Shown here one piece after another: positions 32,470-42,286 of a stretch of 64,000 bases of DNA. A program made the position numbers and the translations under genes. The stretch is from Isochrysis galbana (Eukaryota; Haptophyta; Isochrysidales; Isochrysidaceae), in the NCBI GenBank assembly GCA_018136815.1, contig CM030937.1, positions 170,606 to 234,605 on the forward strand, written 5' to 3'. Position 1 is the stretch's first letter. Each line of letters starts with the position of its first letter. The notes beneath the pieces are model-generated. The model was given only the letters and a program-made list of their open reading frames with translations, had not been told where the DNA came from and made no database searches.

Positions 32470-33411
32470 ATGCACGAATTGCGCGTTTTCCCTGAATCGA
32501 TCATGGTTGAGAAGGTTGACCAGTCGCAGGAGAGCAATGCCGGTGATTATCCGAATCCTGCCACTGACAGTGACAAGGTGGTTGACCTTATGGTGGATGC
32601 CCTGCGCTCGCACAGTCTAAATGGTGGTTCAGAAGTCGAGGAAAACAAGCAGCTTGTTCCTAGGCAGCGTGTCCGCTTCATTGGTCTCGACAAGCGTGTA
32701 GACCTCAATGGCACCGAAGGAACAATTCTTCATTGGGTTGATGGAGTTTCTCGTTGGGCAGTTCGTTGTGACAAGCATGACAGCGATGTGCGTGTCCGCC
32801 CGGAAAATCTGGAAGTACTGCCGAGTCAAACGTCGATCGTGGCCTCCCCTCCATCCACAGCTGTTGATGCCATGACAGATTCATCCCTGCGCATGCGCGC
32901 GCTCATCGGCAAGAGCGCAAATGCGGAGGATACAAGATGGCAATTCTCACGCCATATTTCGCAGCACTGGCCACAAAATGGCTCGCATGAGGCACGCTTT
33001 CAACAGTTGCAGAGACTAAAGCCGCAACAGGGTGGTGTGTTGCCGATTGCGTTGGTGCTGCAGGCAGAGACTGAGAGCCCAGTGTCGCAACTATGCAAAG
33101 GGCAGGTCATTGGAGGCGGAATTCTTCGTGATCTTCGCGAGTATGCTTCAAAGGACGTGCTGGAGTTTCATAACAACGGCGGCCACGCGTGCTTCATGAT
33201 GACTGTCGTTGTGGACAAGGAGCTGCGAGGGTGCGGCTATGGCAAGCGGCTCACGATAGGTCTCGAAGACGCAGCCCGCGACAGGGCGTTTGAGTATGTG
33301 TACCTTGCCTCCGAGGTGAATGACTATTGGATGGCTCGAGGCTACACGCCACTCCCCGAGCACATCAAACCATTTGCCGGCAAGTTTCCATGGATGCGCA
33401 AGAAAATATGA
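32470..33411 (+). CDS. GNAT N-acetyltransferase, NAA80-like, with N-terminal SH3-like module
   Basis: A single-exon 313-residue protein. Residues ~69-118 form a small beta-rich module (VRFIGL...LNGTEGTI...RPENLEVL) seen in many protist proteins. Residues ~155-300 match GNAT acetyltransferases, with the acetyl-CoA loop R253-G-C-G-Y-G258 after the TVVVDKELRG strand and a YLASEVNDYWMARGY segment. The HWPQ...ARFQQLQ... region before it, and the overall layout, resemble NAA80/NAT6, the enzyme that acetylates processed actin N-termini. The substrate is inferred by similarity only. M12 at 32503 is an alternative start. No intron signs. Cytosolic location is presumed because no targeting peptide is visible. 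Confidence 0.82.
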   Translation: MHELRVFPESIMVEKVDQSQESNAGDYPNPATDSDKVVDLMVDALRSHSLNGGSEVEENKQLVPRQRVRFIGLDKRVDLNGTEGTILHWVDGVSRWAVRCDKHDSDVRVRPENLEVLPSQTSIVASPPSTAVDAMTDSSLRMRALIGKSANAEDTRWQFSRHISQHWPQNGSHEARFQQLQRLKPQQGGVLPIALVLQAETESPVSQLCKGQVIGGGILRDLREYASKDVLEFHNNGGHACFMMTVVVDKELRGCGYGKRLTIGLEDAARDRAFEYVYLASEVNDYWMARGYTPLPEHIKPFAGKFPWMRKKI

Positions 33412-33892
33412 GCCAACAAGCCTCATGCAAGCGACTGCAACTCATGGAGTCGGCCGGCGACGGTGCATCGTTTATCATCATCGGTTCAGCGCTTGACTGT
33501 CTATTGCGTAGCAATTATTCAAATACTGCTCCGTGGCTGATTCTAGGAGCAATTGGCGAAAGATCAAGGGTAAGAGGCAAACCTGCAGTGCCACTCCGCT
33601 ATCACCTACCCTATTCGGATACCCAGCAACATGACATTCGCCACTTAGTCAGCACCGCACAAATCTCAGGGAATCTGAGCATTCCAAAGTCTCTTCAAAT
33701 GGATCTATATTGCAGTCTGCACCTATTTGCAGGTTGTTACGGTTGTTGTTGCACGTTGACGATTCCAATTCCCAACGGCACCAATGGCCATCGGTGGACC
33801 CTACCCTACTACTCGGCCCCGCATACAATGGGTGTGGTGTGGAGGAGTGCGAGTGCGGTGTGGTGTGTGAGTGTGAGTGTAAAGGGTGGGAA
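33412..33892. other. Intergenic, no gene recognised
   Basis: Presumed 3' UTR of the acetyltransferase gene and a GTGTGGTGTGTGAGTGTG microsatellite (~33832-33882). Confidence 0.5.
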
Positions 33893-34003
33893 TGGACGCA
33901 TGTATGACTTGATGGAGGCGATTAAAATAATACACGCCACGACGGACATAACCCCGCGCACCATCCTCGCAGGGGACTTCAACTGCGTGGAGAATGTGGA
34001 AGG
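33893..34003 (+). pseudogene. LINE endonuclease fragment
   Basis: A short frame reading MYDLMEAIKIIH...PRTILAGDFNCVEN. The ILAGDFN motif is the conserved catalytic-core strand of the APE-type (EEP) endonuclease of LINEs. Nothing else of the element is preserved here. Confidence 0.7.
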
Positions 34004-34007
34004 GGGA

Positions 34008-34268
34008 AAGGCGGCTTGCCTTCATTTGGTCTCCTTTCCCTTCCAGTCTCACCCTACCATGAGCCCCCCCCGCGAGCACCCCGAAGGAGAGGCCCAGGAG
34101 CACCACGTACGCGACGAGAACAGCATCGCCTTGGCTCGGCATGAGGGCGCGCCCCGAGAGGGTCTCCTTCGACAACGCGGCGCCTGCGTCTGAGACGATG
34201 ACAAGGATGAAGCCCAACGCAGACGCCGGAAGGCGGAAGGTGGCTTGCCTTCATTTGGTCTCCTTCCA
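34008..34268. repeat. Direct repeats of a dispersed short motif bracketing ~190 bp
   Basis: GGCTTGCCTTCATTTGGTCTCCTT occurs here twice, near 34013 and near 34245. Read in inverse, it is the motif also found near 8657, 8739 and 35519. The enclosed segment, read on the minus strand, has an open frame with a hydrophobic stretch but no recognised homology. Confidence 0.55.
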
Positions 34269-34271
34269 TGA

Positions 34272-34370
34272 GCCACAATACGAAAATTGAAGACACCTTA
34301 CACGCCATTTGCGAGATTGATAAACCATTCACACTGGTTTATTTATATTAGACACACTCTCTTGACCATC
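34272..34370 (+). repeat. Partial inverted copy of the AT-rich ORF at 34996-35382
   Basis: About 97 bp match the reverse complement of 35243-35337 with few differences, including a 4-bp insertion that breaks the frame. Confidence 0.75.
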
Positions 34371-34460
34371 AACTCCTTTCCCCTTCCCCAGTTCCCTCTT
34401 TAACGAAGATACTGGTTCCGGGGCGACCGTGCGCGCTGCTTCGGTCAGGAGTTGGAGAGA
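34364..34460 (-). mobile_element. LINE 3'-UTR fragment
   Basis: In inverse it matches ~15040-15150 of the LINE 3' UTR (CCCCTTCCCCAGTT, GGTTCCGGGG, GCGCGCTGCTTCGG, CAGGAGTTGGAGAGAAGGGG). It lacks the terminal T-rich end. Confidence 0.65.
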
Positions 34461-34504
34461 AGGGGGTGGGAGACTGTGGCTTCGTGCTTCGTCACAATGG
34501 CGTG

Positions 34505-34690
34505 GCTCACTCTCAAAAACTATTGTTATAGTTTGAACTATGGAGCGTGCCGCGACCGCTCCCGAGCCCCAGGCGACCCTCGCCACCGCGCCCCACCTGG
34601 GACGCCCCATGCCGCCCAAGGCGGCTCGTCAGAAAGCCCTCTCAGATTCCATCCAACCCATCCAAACCACACCCGCGCAAGCGCGCGGGG
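34505..34690 (+). repeat. Second copy of retroposon 5' segment
   Basis: About 95% alike by eye to 19491-19672, starting AAAACTATTGTTATAGTTTGA and ending GCGCGCGGGGT, where a fold-back element takes over. Confidence 0.8.
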
Positions 34691-34848
34691 TATCTGACAC
34701 CATTCCGCGTGGAGGGGTAGGGGGGGAAACCAACAACTTTCTCGGGGCGCTGCACCACTTGGCGAGGAAGGCTGCACGAGCGAGCTGACTCCGCCAGAAA
34801 GTTGTTTGCTCCCCCCCCACCCCCTCACGCGGAAAGGTGTCAGATTAG
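34691..34848. mobile_element. 158-bp fold-back MITE-like element
   Basis: The arms of ~53-56 bp (ATCTGACACC.TTCCGCGTG ... CAACAACTTTCT, and the inverse ending GGTGTCAGAT) are close inverted repeats around a short loop. No convincing target duplication is visible. Confidence 0.65.
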
Positions 34849-34995
34849 TGCGCGGTTTCTGGCGGAAATGCGCGCGGCGGCCACGTCATGCGTGACGAGG
34901 AGGCCGCTGGAATTTTCATCGAGGGGGGGGGGCACTAGTAACCATGCATCCCCTTGCTCGCAGGAGCGCCCTCATGGTGAGCTCGGCCCGGTGTC

Positions 34996-35382
34996 CTAGG
35001 ACCGAGCTTTTTTGTATTTGATGTTGCTGGGCCTTGTGGGTTCAATCTTTACGGGAGCTGAACCCGAACCGATAAGCGGCCTTTTGTTTTCAATCTTTAC
35101 TTGGGAAGCTGAACCCGAATCGACACCTTCTAACAATTCTTGGAGGTGGGGAATTAATTCCAAATTGACATAAGTTTTGATTGTACCCAGCAGAACGTCA
35201 CGACTCGTATCGAGGATTGTTTTCTCAGTGAATTTATTGCTCAAGAGAGTGTGTCTAATATAAACCAATGTGAATGGTTTATCAATCTCGCAAATGGAGT
35301 GTAAGGTGTCTTCAATTTTCGTATTGTGCTTGAAATTGAATACATTGAATAATAACTTACATTCTTCAGTGTACGTCAACAA
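34996..35382 (-). CDS. AT-rich 128-codon ORF of unknown function
   Basis: Markedly AT-richer than its surroundings. It encodes a Lys/Thr/Ile-rich protein with a short internal duplication near the C-terminus (VKIENKRPLIGSGSAPVKIEPTRP). No homology is recognised. Composition and the inverted partial copy at 34272-34370 suggest a piece of a foreign replicon or virus-like element, but this is inference. It could also be an exon of a larger lost gene. The stop codon overlaps an AGCTCGG...CCGAGCT hairpin. Confidence 0.35.
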   Translation of the reverse strand: MLTYTEECKLLFNVFNFKHNTKIEDTLHSICEIDKPFTLVYIRHTLLSNKFTEKTILDTSRDVLLGTIKTYVNLELIPHLQELLEGVDSGSASQVKIENKRPLIGSGSAPVKIEPTRPSNIKYKKARS

Positions 35383-35606
35383 ACTTAGGTCTTAGGTCGG
35401 CCAGGGAGCCATCCTTCGTCGACCGCCAAGAGGCGCCTGCCTGGCTCCTAGCCCGAAGTTATACCAAGAGGGAGCGGTGCGAGGGGGACGACCCGCATCG
35501 CGTATTTGAAGCCGAGGGGTACCAAATGAAGGCAAACGACCTAAACGGGGAAGGGGAAAGAAACGGGCAGTGGTATGAAAGGGAGAGTAGTTAGGAGCAG
35601 CACCAG

Positions 35607-35655
35607 CAATCTGCCTCGCGCATTGCGCAAGTAGCGGCTAGTTTATAAGATTTTT
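35607..35655 (+). mobile_element. LINE 3'-terminal fragment
   Basis: CAATCTGCCTCGCGC...GTAGCGGCTAGTTTATAAGATTTTTT matches the last ~50 bp of the LINE 3' end (15184-15232) with several changes. It abuts the next repeat. Confidence 0.55.
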
Positions 35656-35925
35656 TCCCCACTGTTGGAGGGAGGGGGTCTCAAAGACCCCCTGCATGCT
35701 ACGCAGAGCTATGGTGGCAGCCTGTTCGGTGCCAGTGCTCGCGCCACCCCGCGCGCTCACGCGGGTGTGGTTTGGATGGGCTGGATGGGCATTGAGAGGG
35801 CTTTCTGACGAGCCGCCTCGGGCGGCGTGGGGCGTCCCAGGTGGGGCGCAGTGGCGAGGGTCGTCTGAGGCTCGGGAGCGGTCGCGGCACGCTCCATAGT
35901 TCAAACTATAATAATGGTTCTTTTT
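35656..35925 (-). repeat. Third copy of retroposon 5' segment
   Basis: Reverse complement matches 19495-19750 over ~260 bp, from the TTATAGTTTGA.CTATGG start to the CCCCCTCCAACAGTGGG end. Confidence 0.8.
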
Positions 35926-36149
35926 TCTGACCCCCACTTATAAAAGTAGAGAACGAGTCCCATAGCCGCGAGCGAGGCGAGAATATTAAAAGGGTTTTTA
36001 TCTAAAAAGGCTGTAGGCTGTTCTAGACTTGTGCTTTTTCGTTGGCCTCCACACTCCACACATACGCCTAGTTCCGGAGTCAATACCATGGGAAAGACAA
36101 GGGCACGTGCACGTACAGAATGGTTTGGGCTCTGGCGCCCGCCATAATA

Positions 36150-38209
36150 TCATAGAAGACTCATGTCAGTAGTCTGGGCCACCCGCCTCTTAGGCCAGCA
36201 CGCCGTAAAGAATCCCACGCCGTCCTGTAGGACTCTCTCCTCGGCTTCCTCCTCCTGCCGCGCCTTTGTCCGCTCGGCGATGGTCGCAGCTGCCTCCTCC
36301 TGAGCAAGCGCCCGCTTGTCACCCTCGGGTTCCGCGGCGTGGTGGTGCGCGTGCCCGCCGCGACGCATTATGAGAGAGTCGATAATCCAAAAGAAGAGCG
36401 CATTCAAGAGGACGGGAGCAGCAACCATCACCGCCAAGAGCTCCAGCTTTGGGTGCATGTACAAAGGGGCCTCGATAAACTGCCGTGCGGCGAGCAATAG
36501 CAAATCAGCCCTTGTCATGCCGCAAGGCGGGCATTGGACTCGGCTCAGGTTCTCACCACGATGGCTTGGCGAAGTGCAAGCGGTACCATCCTCTCACCTG
36601 CGCAACTTGATCCAAGTGCGGATGCAGCGGAAGAATGACCACAAGTGCGGTGATGCCCTTTTCTGCCGAAGCCATGAAGCCCCACACTACCATCTGTGCC
36701 AGCCACGGCTTCCAATCCGGCGGCTTGCCATACTCGCCCGATCGGAGTATATGAAGGCCGAAGCGCTCGACGCAGCTGCAACGAAAAGGCGGGAAAGAGG
36801 GCGTCAGCAGAAAAAGAAGCTCTACCAACTGCAACACCGTCGGCAGTCGGCCTTGGCACCTAGGATCGAAGCGTGGCCTACAATTCACAGCTACCGGAGC
36901 TTGCCCCTACAACACGATTGTAGTGATCCCCCCGCTCTTGCCTTGCCGCAGCCGTATCCAAGGCAGGGCGCTCACGTATGATAAATCGCCATCATGAGTT
37001 TGAGAAGGAGCACGCCGCAAACAACTGAGATCATGAAGTTGAGCAGGTACCACGCACACTCTGTGGCGATGCCACCGGCAGCGAAGGCGACCCCAAAGCC
37101 GAGGTTGACCATGTGCTGGAGGAAGCCTGCGACCCATAGCATTTGGATTCAAGTGCGGGACGAGGCTCCGTCGCCAATAGATGCCAGCGAGCGCGATGAG
37201 CGCACGCAAGGACGTGTGAGAAACTCTTGACACACCGCACACCTGCGAAGGCCTGTTTTGAGGCGTCAAAAAACCAAACAAGCCACGGTCGACGCGGCCG
37301 CTCTGTGTGCCGCTTGTAGATGAGCGTGGCGATGGCAGCAACTGCAAGCGCAACCTACGTGGGGGAGCGTGCAAAACTTGGGAATTGAGACTCCTTGCAC
37401 CTGTACGCTCAGTTGGCCAGGCGAATGTCGCCCCCCAAACCATGCGAAACAAACGCAGAGGAGAGACAGAGCAAGTAGGGGGAAGGCGCGTCCTATGCAC
37501 GCCCTCCCACACCGCATGCTTGACATGCCTATCTTCGATCCCATTTGCCATCTACACCATCTATGCCGCCACAAGTTCTTGCACCCCGCCCGGCCCGCGA
37601 GCTTGCTCTCGTCCCGCACAGCGACATATCACTCCTCTTACTCCCAGGCCTCTCTTGGCATTTCCGCTCCTCCCTTCTTTTCCACACTAATGCGCTACAA
37701 TGGTACCTCTCTCAGCCACAAGACTTGCCCTGCCCTGCCCTGCTTCCATTCGTGCTAACTCCCCCCCCGGCCCTCCTCCCCCAATCCATCCCAGTCCCGT
37801 GCTTCTCTGGCCCATCGCCCGCGCCTCTTGACTGCCGCCAACCCTCTCAGCCGTTCCCTCTCCACACTCTCCCAAAATCTCTTCTGTACAGCTCCTTCCC
37901 TTCCTCCTCTCCCCTCCCCACCTCTCTCGCTCCCCCTTCATCCCTATCCCTCTCTCCCTGCCTCCCTGCCTCCCTCCCTCCCTCCCTCCCTCCCTCCCTC
38001 ACTCACTCACTCCCCCCCCCCCCCCCCCCCCCTCCCCCTTGCTTCTCTCGGCAGAGCTGCGCGTCGCATACCTGCACAAGGATCGCGAACGTGCCGCCCA
38101 GAAGGTTGCACCGTTCCGCCTCCCCCTCCGCCTCCACCTCGGCCTCGCCGTAGCTGTAGCCGTCATTCGGCGGCATCGGCCACGAGCCGTCGCCGCGATC
38201 GACCCCCAC
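36150..38209 (-). CDS. STIMATE/TMEM110-like ER membrane protein (5 exons)
   Basis: Exons 38209-38072, 37354-37243, 37126-36976, 36775-36598 and 36479-36150 join to 302 residues, all with GT-AG introns and consistent phases. Conserved family blocks appear in order: CNLLG.FAILVQ spliced to a first membrane helix, RRPW..W..DASKQ, CAWYLLNFMISVVCGVLLL, GEYGKPP, and LELLAVMVAAPVLLNALFFWIID followed by a basic MRRG. Animal STIMATE is a multi-pass ER protein that supports STIM-ORAI store-operated calcium entry at ER-plasma-membrane contacts. Fungal and protist members are annotated as vacuolar or ER membrane proteins, so the calcium role here is inferred. The C-terminus is charged and predicted cytosolic. 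Intron 1 (37355-38071) contains C-rich simple repeats. Confidence 0.88.
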
Positions 38210-39589
38210 CGTCTCAGTTATAAAACGATCGTGTTCCGTGAATAAACACGGAGTGTCCTCGGCACCAGCTTCTTATCGCTCAGTCCATGGCGAAAGTCTC
38301 TTGTAAACGGCTTGATAATTCACGGTACGGCGGGCGCAATCGGCGGGAGCGAGGGGTTTGCCCTCCGACTCGCGCCCCCTTCGCCCCCCCCGCCGCGCCG
38401 CCCCTTTCGAATAAGGAGCATCGGAAGAGATCCCCTCTCCACTCGAAAGAAGGAATAAATAGCACATAATCTAATGCCGATGCCCAAACAAAACTTCCAA
38501 AATTGGGTACTCTGCCGAGCTTCTTTCCGTATACATACTACAGGCTTTTCCGTAGAGGCTTTAAAGCTCCGTGGGCGTGCCCGCATCGTGGGCGTGCGCG
38601 TGCCCTTCCCCAGCCTCCCATGGCCCCTAGCAGGCCTGCCAACAAGCCCAAGCCGGCACAGGGGCACTACACAGTACATGCCCGCGACACCCGGGCCGAG
38701 AAGACCGAGGAGCGCGAGCGCGTAGTGCGTAGTCGCAGATGTCCGGAAGGCCCGCACAAACTCGCGGCGAGAGTACTCGAGTCTCGAGTTTCGAACCTCG
38801 AGTTTCAAACCTCAAGTTTCTCCCGCGCCAACTCGCGGCTCGCGGCGAGTACTCGAGTCGCGAGAGGACGAAGACCGGAGCGTTGCGGAGCGCTGTGGCT
38901 ATGGCTATGGGTGGAGAACCGCTGAAGCTGAAGGACGCTGAGGGACGCTGAGGCTGAGGGACGTGGATGTGTGCGCTGGAGGACTTCCGCGCGCGGAGTA
39001 GGGGGATTACACGGCGGTTACGGAGTTACGGAGGAGCGCGGAGGGGGGGGGGACGGGAAAGGGGGGGGAGGGGGACTGCGGAGGGGGGGATATCCAAAAA
39101 TCTCGTGATGAATCCTCAATCTTGACTTGCAGACTTCTGACTTCTAACTTGTGACTTGTGACTGACTTGGACTTGGTCAATTTTCACCCTTAGCTAGCCC
39201 GGTCACTCACTAGGGGGGTGCGGAGGGCGAAATCGGTAATGGGCAAATGGAGGCCTAAATAAGCTTTCTATAGGTTCTGGTATGAGAGATCAGCAAAAAA
39301 AATGGGGGGTCCGCCGGCAAAATTTTCGAAAAATGGCCAATTTTAAGCCTCCGAAGACCAAGCGCTAAAAAGTATTCGGGCCCACCTCCGGTATATTTTT
39401 ACTGATGCCCTTCATGCAAGGCATGCACAACTAGTGACGGAGCCATAAGCTCTACCAGCTCATACCCTCCACGAATTGTGCTTCTCTACACATTATATGA
39501 TCATCGACACAGATTGCGATTGACATCGATATGTACATGAGTATCACTACTAACAGCCGTTCACGAAACGCTACAATTGTTGAGACGAG
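38210..39589. other. Intergenic with low-complexity tracts
   Basis: No gene recognised. Includes the presumed promoter of the STIMATE-like gene, a CTCGAG-rich palindromic zone (~38760-38870), G-rich stretches (~39040-39090) and ACTTGTGACTT repeats (~39120-39170). Confidence 0.5.
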
Positions 39590-40571
39590 AAGCCCCAACT
39601 TTGCACCAAAACTGGGCGGGCTGCCGGCGTTTTGGTGTTGATCCAGTTGCACTGGGTGGCACACCAAGCACCATATTCACAAATGCCGCCCTTGCAGCTA
39701 CGCCAATCGCCGCAGCCGGCCGCGTGCACCGCGCCGAAATCGGCCACGCCCCCGGCTTCAACGCTACCGTCCCGGTGCCGTGATACGCGCGAGTGCCCAA
39801 CTTTGAGCCGGTACCGAGCGCGCTGGCGGCGCTTTGGTGTTGATCCAGTTGCACTGGGTGGCACACCAGGCACCATATTCACAAATGCCGCCCTTGCAGC
39901 TACGCCAATCGCCGCAGCCGGCCGCGTGCACCGCGCCGAAATCGGCCACGCCCCCGGCTTCAACGCTACCGTCCCGGTGCCGTGATACGCGCGAGTGCCC
40001 AACTTTGAGCCGGTACCGAGCGCGCTGGCGGCGCTTTGGTGTTGATCCAGTTGCACTGGGTGGCACACCAAGCACCATATTCACAAATGCCGCCCTTGCA
40101 GCTACGCCAATCGCCGCAGCCGGCCGCGTGCACCGCGCCGAAATCGGCCACGCCCCCGGCTTCAACGCTACCGTCCCGGTGCCGTGATACGCGCGAGTGC
40201 CCAACTTTGAGCCGGTACCGAGCGCGCTGGCGGCGTTTTGGTGTTGATCCAGTTGCACTGGGTGGCACACCAGGCACCGTATTCACAAATGCCGCCCTTG
40301 CAGCTACGCCAATCGCCGCAGCCGGCCGCGTGCACCGCGCCGAAATCGGCCACGCCCCCGGCTTCAACGCTACCGTCCCGGTGCCGTGATACGCGCGAGT
40401 GCCCAACTTTGAGCCGGCACCGAGCGCGCTGGCGGCGCTTTGGTGTTGATCCAGTTGCACTGGGTGGCACACCAGGCACCATATTCACAAATGCCGCCCT
40501 TGCAGCTACGCCAATCGCCGCAGCCGGCCGCGTGCACCGCGCCGAAATCGGCCACGCCCCCGGCTTCAACG
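39590..40571 (+). repeat. 202-bp satellite array A
   Basis: Near-identical monomers start at 39632, 39834, 40036, 40238 and 40440, the last cut at 40571 by the gypsy element. A diverged partial monomer precedes them from ~39590. Landmarks are GATCCAGTTGCACTGGGTGG and GCCCCCGGCTTCAACGC. As 202 is not a multiple of three, the overlapping open frames are incidental. Confidence 0.92.
40567..40571. repeat. Left 5-bp target-site duplication of gypsy element 1
   Basis: CAACG, repeated at 53848-53852. The satellite monomer continues across it. Confidence 0.9.
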
Positions 40572-41893
40572 TGTCGAGTCGAGCGGAGCCGGAGGGCTCT
40601 GGGCCACTCCGTCGCGAGCGGCACCGGCGGTTAGCGCGGCGCCTTGGCCCTCCTCCCCGCCGGGAGTCGGGTGAATGAAATTCTGGATGGGGTCGGGCAT
40701 CCCCATTTGGGTGTCTGGACTGGGAACGAACGGCGAACGAAGGGCTGTGGGGCGGTGAGGTGCTCCTAGCGGCCCTAGTGTGTTGGATAGTAAGAGATTG
40801 TTAGACCTACAAAGAACTCTTCCCTCAGGGAGGGAGCCTAGGCTGCTTGAGTGCAGCGACGCAGCGAACAACGACGGACAAAGAGGCTGAGAACAACAGG
40901 ATACACCGACTCACGAACACACCGGAATCATTCACCCAAACAAAGCAAATTATCAAGCAACCGCGACCCCAAATCACCGATAACTCAAACACGTCGCGAG
41001 AGACGGAGAGAGAGAGCGAGAGAGAGAGAGACTCCGCAGCGACGGCCGGAGCGTGTCTCCGTTGTAACTTCCCACGTAGCGGAGAGTCCGAAGGGGAGCG
41101 TCCTGTCGCGCGACCACGGCGATCACTTTGGATACAGATCGCGACGAGATATCTTCACGACCGAATAAATCTTGCCGTTGAGCGTGAACCTTCTAGACGC
41201 TTCTAACGAACAACCCTGAGTAGCAACCAAGGGGAAGAAACACCAAAGGGGCCAAGGCTTGCATGTAGCTTGCATCAAGGGGAAAGATTCCCTCACCTAG
41301 GAAGCGAACCTACACCGGTCTCCAAGGCGAGATAGCAAATTAAACCTCAAATCTCGAGCGGATAGAGCAACCGACTTGCTCGCCAAAACCTTGACCGAGA
41401 AGAAAGAAGCAAGGACCTACAAGCCAAGGGTAGCGGACCTAGGGAATGTGAGAGGAAATTTCCGAACGCCAACGCCAAACGCCGAACGCGGGAAGGCAAC
41501 GAAACCCTAACCAGGCCAAGCAGAACCTACGAAGAACAGGCCTGGACGACAACGAAAGTGAGCAGGTCCCAAGAAAGAACCGGAACCCAACAAGAAACGA
41601 CAAGCCTTGCAAGAAGCTAAACAAGCCTTCACAAGGTAACCTGAGAGCCTGAGACAAGCGCGCAGCGAGTGACAGGCGACCTGGCTCCTTTGGGTCAAGA
41701 TTACCCGAAAGGAGGAAACCTGGAATCTAGACCTGACAAACAGGCTAGAAGGAACGAAACAAGAACTCGAATTCTAGATCGCTAGGGACGAACCCTACCA
41801 ACCTAGATGTACCTGAGCTTCACCGTGTGGCCGCACGGCGAAGGACCTGGAAACAAGAGCCTGGAAATCGCATCATCTAGGATGAATGCGACA
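40572..41893 (-). repeat. 3' LTR of element 1
   Basis: 1322 bp. Starts TGTCGAG and ends GCGACA on the + strand (TG...CA termini). Compared by eye with 52526-53847, one clear substitution was seen (C versus T in CGTCG[C/T]GAG). Confidence 0.93.
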
Positions 41894-41900
41894 CCCCCCG
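41894..41900 (-). promoter_or_regulatory. Polypurine tract
   Basis: On the minus strand, a run of seven G directly precedes the TGTCGC start of the 3' LTR. This is the expected position of the plus-strand primer. Confidence 0.7.
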
Positions 41901-42286
41901 ACTAAGATCGAGACGTCTCCCGATGTCGAGCGGTGAACCTGGAAACAGAGACCTGGAAACTGGAACCTGAGCTGACCAGAGGTCAGGGTCAGAATCGGAA
42001 CAAGAAGCAACGGAACATAGCGAGCGAAACTTGGAGACAAGAACACCCTTTGGATCCAAAGCGAGCACGAAATCGGCGGCTTAACGCGGCGGCCTCTTTC
42101 GTACGCACTGCCCCACCCACTTCTCCCTTTTACAGGAGCTTTGCTCGGGTGTTGCGCCGGGTGTAGAGCGCAGGCAGCACGCGTTCAGCACCTCCATGAT
42201 TCGCTCGGACGGAAACTTGAACTCGGAGCCCTAGCCGAGGCGTGGGGCTAGCCTAGAGGGACGGGTCCCTTACCCAAGACATGGGA

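Noticed and set aside
34051-34217. Minus-strand frame with a hydrophobic stretch as a membrane-protein exon
   Set aside because: Too short, bracketed by repeats, and no similarity recognised.
34978-35013. Hairpin followed by T-run as an intrinsic terminator
   Set aside because: Rho-independent termination does not apply to nuclear genes, and the hairpin overlaps the end of a minus-strand ORF.
39571-40569. Overlapping 117-168 codon frames in the satellite
   Set aside because: They repeat every 202 bp and change frame each unit; no start context or conservation beyond DNA-level identity.
39590-40571. Regularly spaced repeats as a CRISPR array
   Set aside because: Monomers are contiguous and uniform, with no unique spacers, in a eukaryotic setting.
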